This document shows positions 1 to 9,485 of a stretch of DNA of 64,000 nt, piece by piece (within the stretch, counting starts at the first letter, position 1; each line of letters starts with the position of its first letter). Source of the stretch: Planctomycetota bacterium (lineage in GTDB: Bacteria > Planctomycetota > UBA1135 > GCA-002686595); the NCBI GenBank assembly GCA_012959785.1, contig DUCM01000005.1, positions 186,001 through 250,000 of the forward strand. Reading direction: 5' to 3'. The translations under genes were made by a program, and so were the position numbers. A model generated the notes under the pieces. That model had not been told where the DNA came from, searched no databases, and was given only the letters and a program-made list of their open reading frames with translations.

Positions 1-79
1 GGGCTTCGAGGCACAGGGCGATATTGTCTTCCTCATCGCGGACGATCAGGCAGGCGGAAACCGTACTCATGGCGGCCAT
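1..79 (-). CDS. Family 2 glycosyltransferase, N-terminus only (partial)
   Basis: Only the first codons lie in the window; the gene continues leftward past base 1. The reverse complement reads MAAMSTVSACLIVRDEED and continues NIALCLEA. A hydrophobic strand ending in VRDEED/NI-x-x-CLE is the usual opening of family 2 glycosyltransferases of the GT-A fold, which transfer sugars from nucleotide donors, often with C-terminal TPRs. Translation may begin at the ATG at 79 or at the second in-frame ATG at 70. It is divergent from the OPT transporter with a gap of about 70 bp, so the two probably share a promoter region. The call rests on about 25 residues, so the subfamily cannot be judged. Confidence 0.55.
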   Translation of the reverse strand, partial: MAAMSTVSACLIVRDEEDNIALCLEA

Positions 80-152
80 GACACCACACAACGGCTCCAA
101 GATCCAAGGCAGCGCCAATTGAGAGTTGCTCGCGGCCCACGCGAGCCGCACC

Positions 153-1994
153 ATGGCAGTCAACGCGCGCCAGCAGTCCCTCTCCACCAGCAGCTTGAGC
201 CAACCCAGCCACGAGGATCGACCCTACCGCGAGGTCACCTGGGAAGCGGTGGTCTTCGGCATCCTGATCGGCGTGGTGATGAACGCGGCCATCACCTATT
301 CAGGGCTCAAGATCGGTTTCACTATCGGCGGCAGCGCCATCGCCGCCGTTCTGGGCTGGGGAGTTTTGCGAGGCATCCTGCGCCGCGGCACGATCGTCGA
401 AAACAACATCGCCCAGACCGTGGCCTCGTCGGTCAACACCTCCAACAGCGGGGTGATTTTTACGGTGCCGGTGCTCTACCTGTTGGCCTTGCACCAACAG
501 GTGGACATCGTTTGGCTGCTGGCCGCAACCATGGCCGGAGCGATCATGGGCGTGGCCTTCATTATTCCCACGCGCAAGCAGATGATCGATTACGAGCGCC
601 TGCGCTTCCCCACGGGAACTGCGGTGGCCGCCGTCCTGCGCTCGCCCGGTGAAGGCGTGCGCAAAGCCGCCGTGCTCGGGGTCGGTGTGCTCGTCGCCAT
701 GCTCCTGTTTTTCTTCACCCAGAGCGACGAGGTCTTTTCCATCCCCGGCTATGCTGCCCTGGCCCAGCGACTGCCCTTTGACCTGCCGGCGGGTTCGGTG
801 ACCGACACCAGCCTGGATCTGGGGGCCTGGATCATGGCCACGGACTTGGGTGCAAAGCTCTGGAACCCGGCTTTCAGTTTCACCTGGGCCATCGCACCCT
901 TCGCCCTCGGAGCGGGCTTCATCACCGGGCGCCCGGGGCTGGTGGTCCTTAGCGGCGGACTGCTCGCCTACTTCATCATCGCGCCCGTGGCCTTCGACTC
1001 GGGTTGGATGCCTGCCGATGTGGACGCCGCGGGCGCCGCCGGTTGGGCGCTCACCAACATCAACCGGCCCCTGGGTATCGGATTGCTCACCGGCGGCGCC
1101 TTCGTGGGGCTGCTCTTCGCCTTCCCCGCCATGGGTACGGCCCTCAAATCCTTGGCCCGTGCCGGCGGCGGTGGGGAGCGCGAAGAGATGCCCCTCTGGG
1201 TCCTCGTGGTCTCCTGCCTGGCCGCCTTTGCCCTGCTCTTCGGTGCAGCCCAGCACTCCCTCGCGGACCAGGACATGGCTCAATCGGCCCTGATCGCCGG
1301 AGTGGGCACGGCCTGGATGTGGTTCGCGGGCATCGTCATCGCCCAGTGCACCGGCATGACCGATTGGAGCCCGATCTCGGGAATCGCGCTCCTGACCGTG
1401 ATGATCTGCCTCTTCCTCACCGGCAATCAAGTCGTGCCCGCGGTGCTCATCGGCGCCGCTGTCTGCGTGGCCATTACCGAGTGCGCCGACATGATGCAGG
1501 ACCTCAAAACCGGTTCCCTGGTGGGCGCCCAACCCCGCCGCCAGCAGTGGGTGGAGATGGCCGTGGTCTGGATCGGCCCGGCGATCAGCCTCTCGGTGGT
1601 GGCGGCCATCGCGGCGCTCAACTACCAGAAGTTCGGCATCTATTTCGGCCCCGGCACCGACATGCCCGCACCCCAGGCCGCTGCGCTCGAAGGCGTCATC
1701 AACACCATCCGCGGCGGCGACGCGCCGGTGGCCATGTATTCCATGGGCGGCCTGATCGGTTGTCTCTTGAGCCTGACTGGCATGGCCGGCCTGGGCGTCT
1801 TGGTGGGCCTCTCCATGTACCTGCCGCTCATGTTTCTCTTGCCCTACGGATTGGGCTGTCTCTTGCAGATGGTCTTCACCAAGTTCAAGGGCGCCGCCTG
1901 GACCGAAAACTGGTGCGTGCCCTTCGCTGCCGGTTTGCTCGTGGGCGAGGGGCTTTTGGGAATCGTGTTCACCGCCATCCAATTGCTGGGGTAA
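153..1994 (+). CDS. OPT family oligopeptide transporter
   Basis: Integral inner-membrane transporter of the OPT family, which takes up small peptides or metal-chelate compounds driven by an ion gradient. The 613-residue product is hydrophobic almost throughout, with roughly 14-16 membrane segments, matching the usual length of prokaryotic OPT proteins. Family motifs near the N-terminus are YREVTWEAVVFGILIGV, the block SGLKIGFTIGGS, and ENNIAQTVASS. The ATG at 153 is preferred; an in-frame TTG at 126 would add nine residues with no membrane or motif content. No clear Shine-Dalgarno sequence is visible. The stop is 2 bp before the next gene, so the two are very likely co-transcribed. The substrate cannot be read from the sequence. 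Confidence 0.9.
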   Translation: MAVNARQQSLSTSSLSQPSHEDRPYREVTWEAVVFGILIGVVMNAAITYSGLKIGFTIGGSAIAAVLGWGVLRGILRRGTIVENNIAQTVASSVNTSNSGVIFTVPVLYLLALHQQVDIVWLLAATMAGAIMGVAFIIPTRKQMIDYERLRFPTGTAVAAVLRSPGEGVRKAAVLGVGVLVAMLLFFFTQSDEVFSIPGYAALAQRLPFDLPAGSVTDTSLDLGAWIMATDLGAKLWNPAFSFTWAIAPFALGAGFITGRPGLVVLSGGLLAYFIIAPVAFDSGWMPADVDAAGAAGWALTNINRPLGIGLLTGGAFVGLLFAFPAMGTALKSLARAGGGGEREEMPLWVLVVSCLAAFALLFGAAQHSLADQDMAQSALIAGVGTAWMWFAGIVIAQCTGMTDWSPISGIALLTVMICLFLTGNQVVPAVLIGAAVCVAITECADMMQDLKTGSLVGAQPRRQQWVEMAVVWIGPAISLSVVAAIAALNYQKFGIYFGPGTDMPAPQAAALEGVINTIRGGDAPVAMYSMGGLIGCLLSLTGMAGLGVLVGLSMYLPLMFLLPYGLGCLLQMVFTKFKGAAWTENWCVPFAAGLLVGEGLLGIVFTAIQLLG

Positions 1995-1996
1995 TC

Positions 1997-3115
1997 ATGG
2001 GACTCAAGACACGCTGCGCCGATTTGTTGCTCGTGGCCGGTGTGGTCACAGCCTGCCTCGCGGCGGGAGAGAGTCGGCGTGTTTCGCGCCTCGTGGCCCT
2101 CGCGGACGCCCAGGGCGAGGTCTTGCACCGGGCCATCAGCCGGGCTGGCAGAACCCTAGCTGCGGGCACGCTGCTCGACGGCGACGATTTGGCTTGGTTG
2201 CGCGCGGGCTCACCCAAGCGAGTCAGCGTTCTAAGGCAGCGCCAGAGTTCGGAAGAGTTGCCCCTCGACAACCCGGCCCTTCTCGGCCGCGTCTTGAGCG
2301 CTGGGATTGTCCTGGAGGCCGAGAGCGACCAAGCCCGCCCCGGGCGCATCCTCGATGGGGCTTTTGTCCAGCGCCTGCGAGCCCTCAATTTGGGCGAGTT
2401 GCGGGTCAGCCACCGTGAGGCGACAGTCGAGGGCGGCCTAGAAACGGTGGAGATCGTCTGGGACCTCAACGAGGCGAGCGCCAACCCCACGGGCCTCCAC
2501 CTGACCGAGTGCCGCCTGGCCCAGGAGCTTACCTTGCCGCCGATCTTGAAGCCGGGCACTTTCCTCGATGCCCACACCATCGAGCGCCTCGCTGCCTCGG
2601 GCCACGCCGCCGTGGCGGTCAAGATCCCCGTGCCCTTTTCCCTCGCCGGCTGGGGCTGGCGCTGGGTCTTCGTGGCGGGTGCGCTGCTCTTGCTGGCCGG
2701 CGTTTGGCTCAAGCGAGGACACTCCGGCGCGGCTGCCGATGGGCAGGAAATCAGCCATGTGGCGGCTCTGGTGGACGAGCTCTTGGCCCTGGAGAAGGGC
2801 CTCGACGAGCTTGACGAGCGAGCCGAACACCTCGACTCGGCGGCCCTGCAGGTCGCCATCGACCCCCTGCTCACGGGACCTGCCTACCGTTTTGCCGAGG
2901 GCCGCGAAGCCCTGCGCAGGGCCCATGGCACGGAGGCCTACATCGCCGTGATGGAGGCCTTTGCCCGGGCCGAACGCAAACTCAACCGAGCCTGGTCCGC
3001 CGCCGTGGACGGCTACCCCGGCGAAGCCCGTCGCAGCCTGGAGGCCGCGCGCCTCTCCGCGCGCGAGGCCCGCGAAGCCATGCCAGGCACTTATGAAGCC
3101 CTGCACGGGGGATAA
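1997..3115 (+). CDS. Uncharacterised membrane protein with internal repeats
   Basis: Family not recognised. The 372-residue product starts 2 bp after the OPT transporter stop, so it is probably translated from the same mRNA and may act with the transporter. A hydrophobic N-terminus (about residues 8-25) looks like a signal anchor. Residues 35-205 hold three copies of a degenerate unit, G-x-x-L-x-x-G-T/I-x-L-D/E ... L-x-x-x-G ... V (GRTLAAGTLLD, GRVLSAGIVLE/GRILDG, ILKPGTFLD), which resembles small beta-rich SAF/RNAP-clamp-like folds. A single strong membrane helix follows at about 217-236 (WRWVFVAGALLLLAGVWL), then a charged helical tail of about 130 residues, presumably cytoplasmic. The order suggests an exported repeat domain tethered to the membrane. 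Confidence 0.75.
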   Translation: MGLKTRCADLLLVAGVVTACLAAGESRRVSRLVALADAQGEVLHRAISRAGRTLAAGTLLDGDDLAWLRAGSPKRVSVLRQRQSSEELPLDNPALLGRVLSAGIVLEAESDQARPGRILDGAFVQRLRALNLGELRVSHREATVEGGLETVEIVWDLNEASANPTGLHLTECRLAQELTLPPILKPGTFLDAHTIERLAASGHAAVAVKIPVPFSLAGWGWRWVFVAGALLLLAGVWLKRGHSGAAADGQEISHVAALVDELLALEKGLDELDERAEHLDSAALQVAIDPLLTGPAYRFAEGREALRRAHGTEAYIAVMEAFARAERKLNRAWSAAVDGYPGEARRSLEAARLSAREAREAMPGTYEALHGG

Positions 3116-3129
3116 AACCTGCACGGGGG
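3100..3129 (+). repeat. Direct repeat CCTGCACGGGGG (x2, period 18) across a stop codon
   Basis: CCTGCACGGGGG occurs at 3100-3111 and again at 3118-3129. The first copy encodes the last residues of the preceding protein and the TAA stop lies just after it; the second copy runs on into a run of eight G. It looks like a recent 18-bp tandem duplication at the end of the gene. No function is implied. Confidence 0.7.
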
Positions 3130-3274
3130 GGGCCGCTGGCGCCTGAGCCCCGCGGGCCGCCGGTATTGGGTCCTGGCCCGGGTGAAAAGCGGGACAGCCT
3201 GATCCGCGTGCGGGGCTGTGGGCTATGCTCCTTGGCCGAAACCGGACCGCTTCCCTTCGCCCCAGCACTCCCCG

Positions 3275-3949
3275 ATGAAAAAAGCCCTCGCCGCACTGGC
3301 GCTCCTCGGCCTCCTCGGCGCAGCCGCACTGCCCCTCATGGAAACCGACTACACATCCCTGCCCAAGTCCGCCGCCCAGGAACACGCTCTCCTGGGTGCC
3401 TCTGGCCTGTCTCTGGCCGCGGCCGTGAAGAGTGCCGAAGAAGCGACCGGCGGCCTGGCGGCCAGGGCCGAAATCGACACCACCGCGAAACTGGCCCGGG
3501 TGCGCGTCCATGACGCCAGCACAACCTGGCAAGTTGTGGTGGCCAAGGACGGCAGCATCGACTCGAAGACCGCCGTGCCGCGCTTCCCCGGCCACCCGGT
3601 GAGCGGCGAGTGGACCGAGACCGAATCGGGCCTGCGCTTTTTCGAGCTGGAAGAGGGCAGCGGCGCAGTGCCGCCATCTCCCAGCACCAATGTGCGCGTG
3701 CACTACACGGGCTATCTGACAGACGGCACCAAGTTCGACTCCTCGGTGGACCGCGGCGCGCCAGCTGACTTTCCCCTCAACCGCGTCATCGCTGGCTGGA
3801 CCGAGGGCGTCGGCTCCATGAAGGTCGGTGGCCAGCGCAAGCTGATCATTCCCTTTGGCCTGGCCTATGGCGAGAACGGCCGAGCGCCAACCATCCCGCC
3901 CCGGGCCACCTTGATCTTCGATGTGGAGTTGATCGAGATCCTGCCCTGA
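3275..3949 (+). CDS. Exported FKBP-type peptidyl-prolyl isomerase with a PepSY-like N-terminal domain
   Basis: Cis-trans isomerase acting on X-Pro bonds, probably in the periplasm or at the envelope. The 224-residue protein begins with a signal sequence ([20 protein letters not shown]). Residues about 45-95 form a PepSY-like unit ([12 protein letters not shown] followed by two strands and a K-D-G turn). Residues about 120-223 are a complete FKBP domain: [18 protein letters not shown], the VIAGWTEGV segment lining the active site, [12 protein letters not shown], and the final strand FDVELIEI. The ATG at 3275 is chosen because it starts directly at the signal peptide; an upstream in-frame ATG at 3218 would place 19 hydrophilic residues before it. 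A 159-bp gap separates it from the gene before. Confidence 0.88.
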   Translation: MKKALAALALLGLLGAAALPLMETDYTSLPKSAAQEHALLGASGLSLAAAVKSAEEATGGLAARAEIDTTAKLARVRVHDASTTWQVVVAKDGSIDSKTAVPRFPGHPVSGEWTETESGLRFFELEEGSGAVPPSPSTNVRVHYTGYLTDGTKFDSSVDRGAPADFPLNRVIAGWTEGVGSMKVGGQRKLIIPFGLAYGENGRAPTIPPRATLIFDVELIEILP

Positions 3950-3962
3950 ATGTCCTTCTGCT

Positions 3963-3980
3963 CCCCGCCGCAGGGCGGGG
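3963..3980. terminator. GC hairpin between convergent genes
   Basis: CCCCGCC (3963-3969) pairs with GGCGGGG (3974-3980) around a four-base loop. It lies between the stop of the FKBP gene and the stop of tldD, so it could end transcription from either side. No long T-tract follows, so efficiency is uncertain. Confidence 0.5.
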
Positions 3981-3993
3981 TCGCTTTGGCTGA

Positions 3994-5463
3994 CTACTTC
4001 GTCGCCACGAGCTTCACTCCGCGGAAGCGGGCCGGGGCAGCTCCGTGGCTCATCTCGGCCAACTGAATGGGGTTGCCCTTGCCGCAGTTGGCCACGCCCC
4101 AGAGGTTCCAGTGCGCGCTGCTACAAATGGCATCGCAGGCGCCCCAGAACTCCGGAGTTGTGCCCTGGTAGGTGGGATTGCGCAACATGCGCGCCAAGCG
4201 CCCGTCCTGGATTTCCCACCCGATCTCGCAGGTGAACTGGAAGTTCAGGCGGCGCTGGTCGATGGACCACATCTTGACCGTGTCGACAAAAATCGAGCCG
4301 TCTTCGCAATCGGCGATCAAGGCGTCGAAGTCCCACTCGCCGGGCATCAGCGACAGGTTAGTCATGCGGATGATGGGCGGATGAAACCAGCCTTGAGCAC
4401 GCGAGGTGCCATGGCTCCGCTCTGCGCCAATCTTTGAAGCCCAGGTGCGGTCGGTGTGAAAGCCCTCGAAGATGCCGTCGCGCACCACATGCCAGGAACC
4501 CGCAGCAACGCACTCGTCGTCGAAACCGCGGGTGCCCAGGCCGCCGGGAATGGTGGAGTCGGCCACGAGGTTGACGATCTTCGAGCCGTAGCGAAAGCGG
4601 CCCATGTGGTCGGCCTGGGAAAAGCTCGAACCGGCCAGGTCCACCTCGTGGCCAAAGACGCGATCGAGTTCGTTGGGGTGCCCTACCGACTCGTGAATTT
4701 GCAACATGAGCTGGCTGCCGCCGATCACCAGGGTGCGCTCACCCTCGGGGGCGGCGTCCGCGGAGCAGAGGGCCACGGACTCGTCGCGCAGCCGCCCGCC
4801 ATGCCTTGCGAGGTCCATGGCCAGGATGTGCTCCCAGCCGGCAGAGGCGAAGTTGCCTCCCATGGATGCGGGGTAGGAGCGGCATTGGACTTGACCGTGA
4901 GCGGCTGCCGTGCTGGACATGCCCGCCCCACAGCGCATGAGGTCCTGGTAAATGTGGCTGCCCTCGCTGGACGCCTGCCACTTTTCTTCCCGGCGCAGGG
5001 AACACGAGGCCTCACGGGCCACGGTTTCGGGCGCTCCTGCCATGGAAGCATCGGCAGCCATCAAGAGGCTCAAGCGATCTTCGAGGGGCACGCTGAAGGG
5101 GTCAATCGTCCGCGGACTGGACCACTCGGCGGTGTGGGCGGGTTCGTCGGCCCATGCCGCGGGAGTGACCTTGGCCGCGGAGAGCACCGAGGCCGTGTGC
5201 GTGGCCCTCTGGGCTAGATCCGCGAGGGCTGTGCCCCCCAGTTCCGCCCCCAGAGGCGCCGCCGCAAAACCAAAGCAACCGTTCATGCGCACGCGCAGCC
5301 CCAGGCCCGACTCCTCGTAGCTCTCCGCCGAACCGAGTCGGCCGTTTTTGACCACCAGCTCTTCGTCCCAGACTCGCGAGACGCGGCAATCAGCGTAATC
5401 CGCGCCCAGGGCAAGGGCCGCGTCGATAGCCTCGCGAGCCAGGGTCATCTCTTGTTTCGCCAT
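3994..5463 (-). CDS. tldD: TldD-type metalloprotease subunit
   Basis: Zinc protease subunit of the TldD/TldE complex, which degrades unfolded peptides and in some bacteria matures modified peptides or antitoxins. The 489-residue length is typical. The metal-binding HExxxH motif is present as HESVGH at about residues 257-262. A C-terminal cysteine segment (VANCGKG, near residue 465) aligns in position with the third zinc ligand described for the family. The start at 5463 lies 16 bp after the tldE stop, and tldE lies behind leuS, so the three are probably one minus-strand unit. It converges with the FKBP gene. The native substrate is not evident; no small peptide gene is visible beside it. Confidence 0.92.
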   Translation of the reverse strand: MAKQEMTLAREAIDAALALGADYADCRVSRVWDEELVVKNGRLGSAESYEESGLGLRVRMNGCFGFAAAPLGAELGGTALADLAQRATHTASVLSAAKVTPAAWADEPAHTAEWSSPRTIDPFSVPLEDRLSLLMAADASMAGAPETVAREASCSLRREEKWQASSEGSHIYQDLMRCGAGMSSTAAAHGQVQCRSYPASMGGNFASAGWEHILAMDLARHGGRLRDESVALCSADAAPEGERTLVIGGSQLMLQIHESVGHPNELDRVFGHEVDLAGSSFSQADHMGRFRYGSKIVNLVADSTIPGGLGTRGFDDECVAAGSWHVVRDGIFEGFHTDRTWASKIGAERSHGTSRAQGWFHPPIIRMTNLSLMPGEWDFDALIADCEDGSIFVDTVKMWSIDQRRLNFQFTCEIGWEIQDGRLARMLRNPTYQGTTPEFWGACDAICSSAHWNLWGVANCGKGNPIQLAEMSHGAAPARFRGVKLVATK

Positions 5464-5479
5464 GGAATCGTTGGGGGGA

Positions 5480-6844
5480 CTAGAAGTCGGTGCTCGAAGT
5501 GAAGCGGAAGTTCTCGATGCGCAGGGCGGGACAGATCACCTCGCCCTCGAAGAGGGCGCCAGCGACCTCGCGCTCGGAACCGATGCCCGTGATGCTGCCG
5601 AAGGCTTTGACGAAGCTCTCGGTGAAGCGCAGGTTCTTGACCGCCGGTCCGATCTCGCCCTTTTCGATCCTGAAGGTTCCGTTGCGCGTCATTCCCGTGA
5701 GCAAGAGATCCTTGGGGTCGATCAGGTTGGTGTAGTGGAACTGGGTGATCAGGAGCCCGTGCTCGACACCCCCGATCAACTCGGCCAAGCTCTGCTCGCC
5801 TGCTGAGAGAACCAAGTTCATGGGGATCGGTCCGCTGGTGTTGGGCATGGCCAGACCGTGGCCTGTGTTGGGCAGGCCGAGCTTCGCCGCCCATTTGCTG
5901 TCGGTCACGGGCGTTCCCACCCGCCCGGCATCCACGAGCTGGACCGGTTGCCTGGGCCAGCCCTCGCCGTCGTAGGGGCAGCCCGGGTGGAACTCATTGT
6001 GGGCGTCGTCGGCGATCTGCAAGGACTCGGGGAAGATCTGCTGACCCTCGCGGCCGCACAGAAAGGAACTCTCCTCGGCCACTTCCTGGGCACCGAAACC
6101 CGCGTAGGAAGCGAACAGCAAGAGGGCGCTCACGGCGTTGGGCTCGAGCACCACGGTGTACTCGCCGGGTTCGATATTCTGGGGCTGGGCCCCCGCCAAC
6201 GCCTTGGAAACGGCCCGGCGGACCACAGCCTCGGCGTCGAGATCGCCCACTCGGCTGTGGATGGCGTCAGCAAAGCCGGCGCTGGTCTTGAAATCGGGGC
6301 TGCTAGCCGTCAGGCAGAAGCCCGCCCGAGAAGAGCTGCAAGCGACCTCGCGGCCGGCCGAGTTGACGAGGCGGCCCTCCGCGCTCCTGCATTGGATCAG
6401 GCCCGCCGGCGCCAGGCCTGCGTCGGTGCAAGCTGCCGTGGCCATTTGCACCCAGGGCGCCATCTCCTCGAAAGGGAAGCTCGCGGTGGCCTCGTCGGCG
6501 ACTTGCTCGCGGACATCCACAGCCCCGCCGAGGGCCCGGGCTTCGGGGTTGGGCGGGGCCATGCGGGCCAAGATCGTGGCCCGCTCCAAAGCCCCCAGGG
6601 CGCGGGCCTCACAACTGCCGTCACAATCGGCGCGGGCTTCGCGCCAGCCGTCGTCGCCTTGAAAGCGCGCGCGGATGGAGACTGATTGCCAATTGCGGTC
6701 GGCGCTTTGGGTCGGCCCGCTGTCGGCAAAGCGCACGAAACGCTCCGCGCCGCTTCCCAAGCTGACCTCTGTCTCATCCGCCTCGCTGGCGTCGATCAGG
6801 CGCTCGGCGAGGCGGCCGATGTCTCTTGAGTTCTGCATGGGCAT
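5480..6844 (-). CDS. tldE: TldE/PmbA-type partner of TldD
   Basis: Non-catalytic partner of TldD; the two form a heterodimer in which only TldD carries zinc. The 454-residue protein has the TldD/PmbA fold pattern: a strand-rich N-terminal half, the segment QCRSAEGRLVNSAGRE, and a C-terminal half with GLPNTGHGLAMPNTSG and HYTNLIDPKDLLLTGMTRNG. No HExxxH motif is present, as expected for TldE. Translation can start at 6844 or at the second ATG two codons later. It lies between leuS (37 bp upstream) and tldD (16 bp downstream), an order that predicts co-expression of the two subunits. Confidence 0.9.
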   Translation of the reverse strand: MPMQNSRDIGRLAERLIDASEADETEVSLGSGAERFVRFADSGPTQSADRNWQSVSIRARFQGDDGWREARADCDGSCEARALGALERATILARMAPPNPEARALGGAVDVREQVADEATASFPFEEMAPWVQMATAACTDAGLAPAGLIQCRSAEGRLVNSAGREVACSSSRAGFCLTASSPDFKTSAGFADAIHSRVGDLDAEAVVRRAVSKALAGAQPQNIEPGEYTVVLEPNAVSALLLFASYAGFGAQEVAEESSFLCGREGQQIFPESLQIADDAHNEFHPGCPYDGEGWPRQPVQLVDAGRVGTPVTDSKWAAKLGLPNTGHGLAMPNTSGPIPMNLVLSAGEQSLAELIGGVEHGLLITQFHYTNLIDPKDLLLTGMTRNGTFRIEKGEIGPAVKNLRFTESFVKAFGSITGIGSEREVAGALFEGEVICPALRIENFRFTSSTDF

Positions 6845-6881
6845 GGCTTCTGGAAGGGCGCTCTTGAGCTTGGCCTCTGGA

Positions 6882-9485
6882 TCACTTGGCGACGAAGTTG
6901 ACTAGCTTACCGGGCACGACTATTTCCTTGATGATCTGCTTGCCCGCCAGCTGTTCCGCCACGGCCTCGCGGGCCAGGACCAGTAGCTCCTCGTGGCTGG
7001 CGTGCTTGGACGCCTTGACGCGCCCCCGCAGCTTACCCAAGACCTGCACCACGAGCTCAAACTCATCGCTTTCCAGGAACTCCTCACGCACCACGGGCCA
7101 GCCAGCCTGGCTCACGCCGCCCTCGTGGCCCAATCGCTGCCAGAGTTCCTCGGCCACATGCGGCGCAAAGGGCGACAGGGCGCAGACCAGGCGCTCGGCC
7201 TGGCTGCGGGTGAAAGCCTCGCGGCGTTTCGTGGCTTCGTTGCAAAAAGTCATCATGGCCGCGATGGCCGTATTGAAGTTGAAGCCTTCAAAGGAATCAT
7301 CGATGCGCTTGAGGGTTTGGTTGAGGGTACGCTCGAGTTCCAAGGCCGGGCCCTCCAGAGGTTCGGGGGTGTGCGCCGCGAGCTGGGGCCGCATGGGGTC
7401 GGCAGCTTCTTCGTCGACGAACAGACGCCATAGGCGTTCGAGAAAGCGTCGGCAACCGGGCACATCGCGGGGGTTCCAGGGCTTGGAGTCCGCCAAGGGG
7501 CCCATGAACATCTCATACAACCGGAAGGTGTCGCAACCGTATTCAGAGATGACCTGGTCGGGGTTGACCACATTGCGCAGGGATTTGGACATCTTGGCGA
7601 TGACACAGGTGAGCTCTTCACCGGTCGCCCGAGTCACGCACTTGCCGGCGCGCTCCACGGTCTCATCCACCGGCACCAGGCGGCCGCTCTTGTCCTTGTA
7701 GGCAAAGGCAGTCAGCATGCCCTGGTTGAAGAGCCGCTTGAAGGGCTCCGGGTTGGCCACCAACCCCAGGTCGAAGAGCACCTTGTGCCAGAAGCGCGCG
7801 TACAAAAGGTGCAGCACAGCGTGCTCGACACCACCCACATACAAGTCCACCTCGCCCCAATAGTCCGCGGCGGCCTGGGACCAGGGTTCCTCGTTGTTGT
7901 GAGGATCCATGAAGCGCAAGTAGTACCAACACGAGCCTGCCCAACCGGGCATGGTGTCCGTCTCGCGCCGAGCGATCTCGCCGTCGCGGCCGTCGGTGGT
8001 CCGCACCCAACCCGGGACCCGACCAAGAGGCGCGGAGCCATCGGCTGCCGGTGTGAAGTCGTGCATGTCGGGCAGCTCCACCGGCAGGTCCTCGTCGCGC
8101 ACGCGGCGCGTCTCGCCCGACTCGGTGAAGAGGATCGGGAAGGGCTCGCCCCAGTAACGCTGGCGGCTGAAGAGCCAGTCGCGCAGGCGATAGGTTGTCT
8201 CGCCAAAACCGTGGCTGCCGGCTTCGAGCAGTTCGAGCGCGCGCTCCTTGGCCGCCGCCGTGGACAGGCCGTCGAGAGGGCCGGAATTCACGGAGACCCC
8301 AGCGCCAGTAAAACACCCGCCCTCAACGGCGCCCGCTGTGCCTTCTGGGGGTTGCACCACCTCGATGATCTCGAGGTCGTACTTACGGGCGAACTCAGCG
8401 TCGCGCTCGTCATGACCCGGCACCGCCATGATGGCGCCCGTGCCATAGCTCGCCAGCACATAATCGGCGATGTAGATCGGAACGCGAGCCCGCGGGTCGT
8501 CTGCCGCGAGCAGGGGATTCTGGCAATAGCCACCGGTGAATACACCGCTCTTTCCGTCGGCCAGATCGGTGCGCTCCAGATCGCTCTTCTTGGCCGCAGC
8601 GCGCACATACTCCCCTATTTCCGCGCTCTGCTTGCTGCTTGTGATCCGTTCCACCAACTCGTGTTCAGGAGCCAGCACCATGAAGGTCACACCGAAGATC
8701 GTGTCGGGCCGAGTGGTGAAGACCGAGACCTTCTGATCCCCTTGGCCTTGCACGGGAAAGTGCACCCGCGCGCCGTGGGAGCGGCCGATCCATTCGCGCT
8801 GCATGGCCTTCACCGAATCGGGCCAGTCCACGAGGTCCAGGTCGTCGATCAGGCGGTCGGCGTAGGCTGTGATCTTGAGCATCCACTGCTTCAGGGGACG
8901 GCGCTCGCAGGGGTGGTCCCCGCGCTCGGAGCGCCCACCGACGACCTCCTCATTGGCCAGTACGGTCTTCAACTCCTCGCACCACCAAACCGGCACCTCG
9001 GCCTGGTAGGCGAGACCGCGATCAAAGAGGCGCGCGAAGATCCATTGGGTCCAGCGGTAGTAACTGGGCTCGCAGGTGGAGATTTCGCGCTGCCAGTCGA
9101 AGGAGAGACCAATGGCCTGCATCTGACGGCGGAAGGTCTCTATGTTCTGAAGAGTCGTCTCGCGCGGGTGCTTGCCGGTCTGTATCGCGTACTGCTCGGC
9201 GGGCAAGCCAAAGGCGTCATAGCCCATGGGGTGCAGCACATGAAAACCCTCCATGCGCTTGCGCCGGGCGATGATGTCGCTCCCGAGATAGCCCATGGGG
9301 TGCCCCACATGGAGCCCCGCTCCCGAGGGATAGGGGAACATGTCGAGGATGTAGTACTTGGGCTTTTTTGGATCAAAGCCCTCCTCGCCGGGGCCGGGAG
9401 CGTGGAAAGTCTGGGCCTCCTGCCAGTGGGCCTGCCAGCGGGCTTCGATAGCCTTTGGGTCGTAGCTATTGTTCACGGAACTCAT
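6882..9485 (-). CDS. leuS: Leucyl-tRNA synthetase
   Basis: Class I aminoacyl-tRNA synthetase charging tRNA-Leu in the cytoplasm. The 867-residue length is standard for the bacterial type with an inserted CP1 editing domain. The HIGH signature is HVGH (residues 59-62, in PSGAGLHVGHPMGY). The editing domain includes TTRPDTIFG and the conserved aspartate loop GHDERD. The KMSKS loop is intact near residue 630 (IAKMSKSLRNVVNPDQV), followed by the anticodon-binding helical domain. It is probably the first gene of a leuS-tldE-tldD unit. The start ATG sits inside one copy of a 10-bp direct repeat (9468-9493), and an out-of-frame short reading frame overlaps the start. Confidence 0.97.
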   Translation of the reverse strand: MSSVNNSYDPKAIEARWQAHWQEAQTFHAPGPGEEGFDPKKPKYYILDMFPYPSGAGLHVGHPMGYLGSDIIARRKRMEGFHVLHPMGYDAFGLPAEQYAIQTGKHPRETTLQNIETFRRQMQAIGLSFDWQREISTCEPSYYRWTQWIFARLFDRGLAYQAEVPVWWCEELKTVLANEEVVGGRSERGDHPCERRPLKQWMLKITAYADRLIDDLDLVDWPDSVKAMQREWIGRSHGARVHFPVQGQGDQKVSVFTTRPDTIFGVTFMVLAPEHELVERITSSKQSAEIGEYVRAAAKKSDLERTDLADGKSGVFTGGYCQNPLLAADDPRARVPIYIADYVLASYGTGAIMAVPGHDERDAEFARKYDLEIIEVVQPPEGTAGAVEGGCFTGAGVSVNSGPLDGLSTAAAKERALELLEAGSHGFGETTYRLRDWLFSRQRYWGEPFPILFTESGETRRVRDEDLPVELPDMHDFTPAADGSAPLGRVPGWVRTTDGRDGEIARRETDTMPGWAGSCWYYLRFMDPHNNEEPWSQAAADYWGEVDLYVGGVEHAVLHLLYARFWHKVLFDLGLVANPEPFKRLFNQGMLTAFAYKDKSGRLVPVDETVERAGKCVTRATGEELTCVIAKMSKSLRNVVNPDQVISEYGCDTFRLYEMFMGPLADSKPWNPRDVPGCRRFLERLWRLFVDEEAADPMRPQLAAHTPEPLEGPALELERTLNQTLKRIDDSFEGFNFNTAIAAMMTFCNEATKRREAFTRSQAERLVCALSPFAPHVAEELWQRLGHEGGVSQAGWPVVREEFLESDEFELVVQVLGKLRGRVKASKHASHEELLVLAREAVAEQLAGKQIIKEIVVPGKLVNFVAK

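Noticed and set aside
300..1982. Long minus-strand open frame (560 codons) opposite the OPT transporter
   Set aside because: Its His/Gly/Glu-rich composition is the typical antisense image of a GC-rich membrane protein gene. It has no motifs, and the plus-strand frame is clearly the OPT family.
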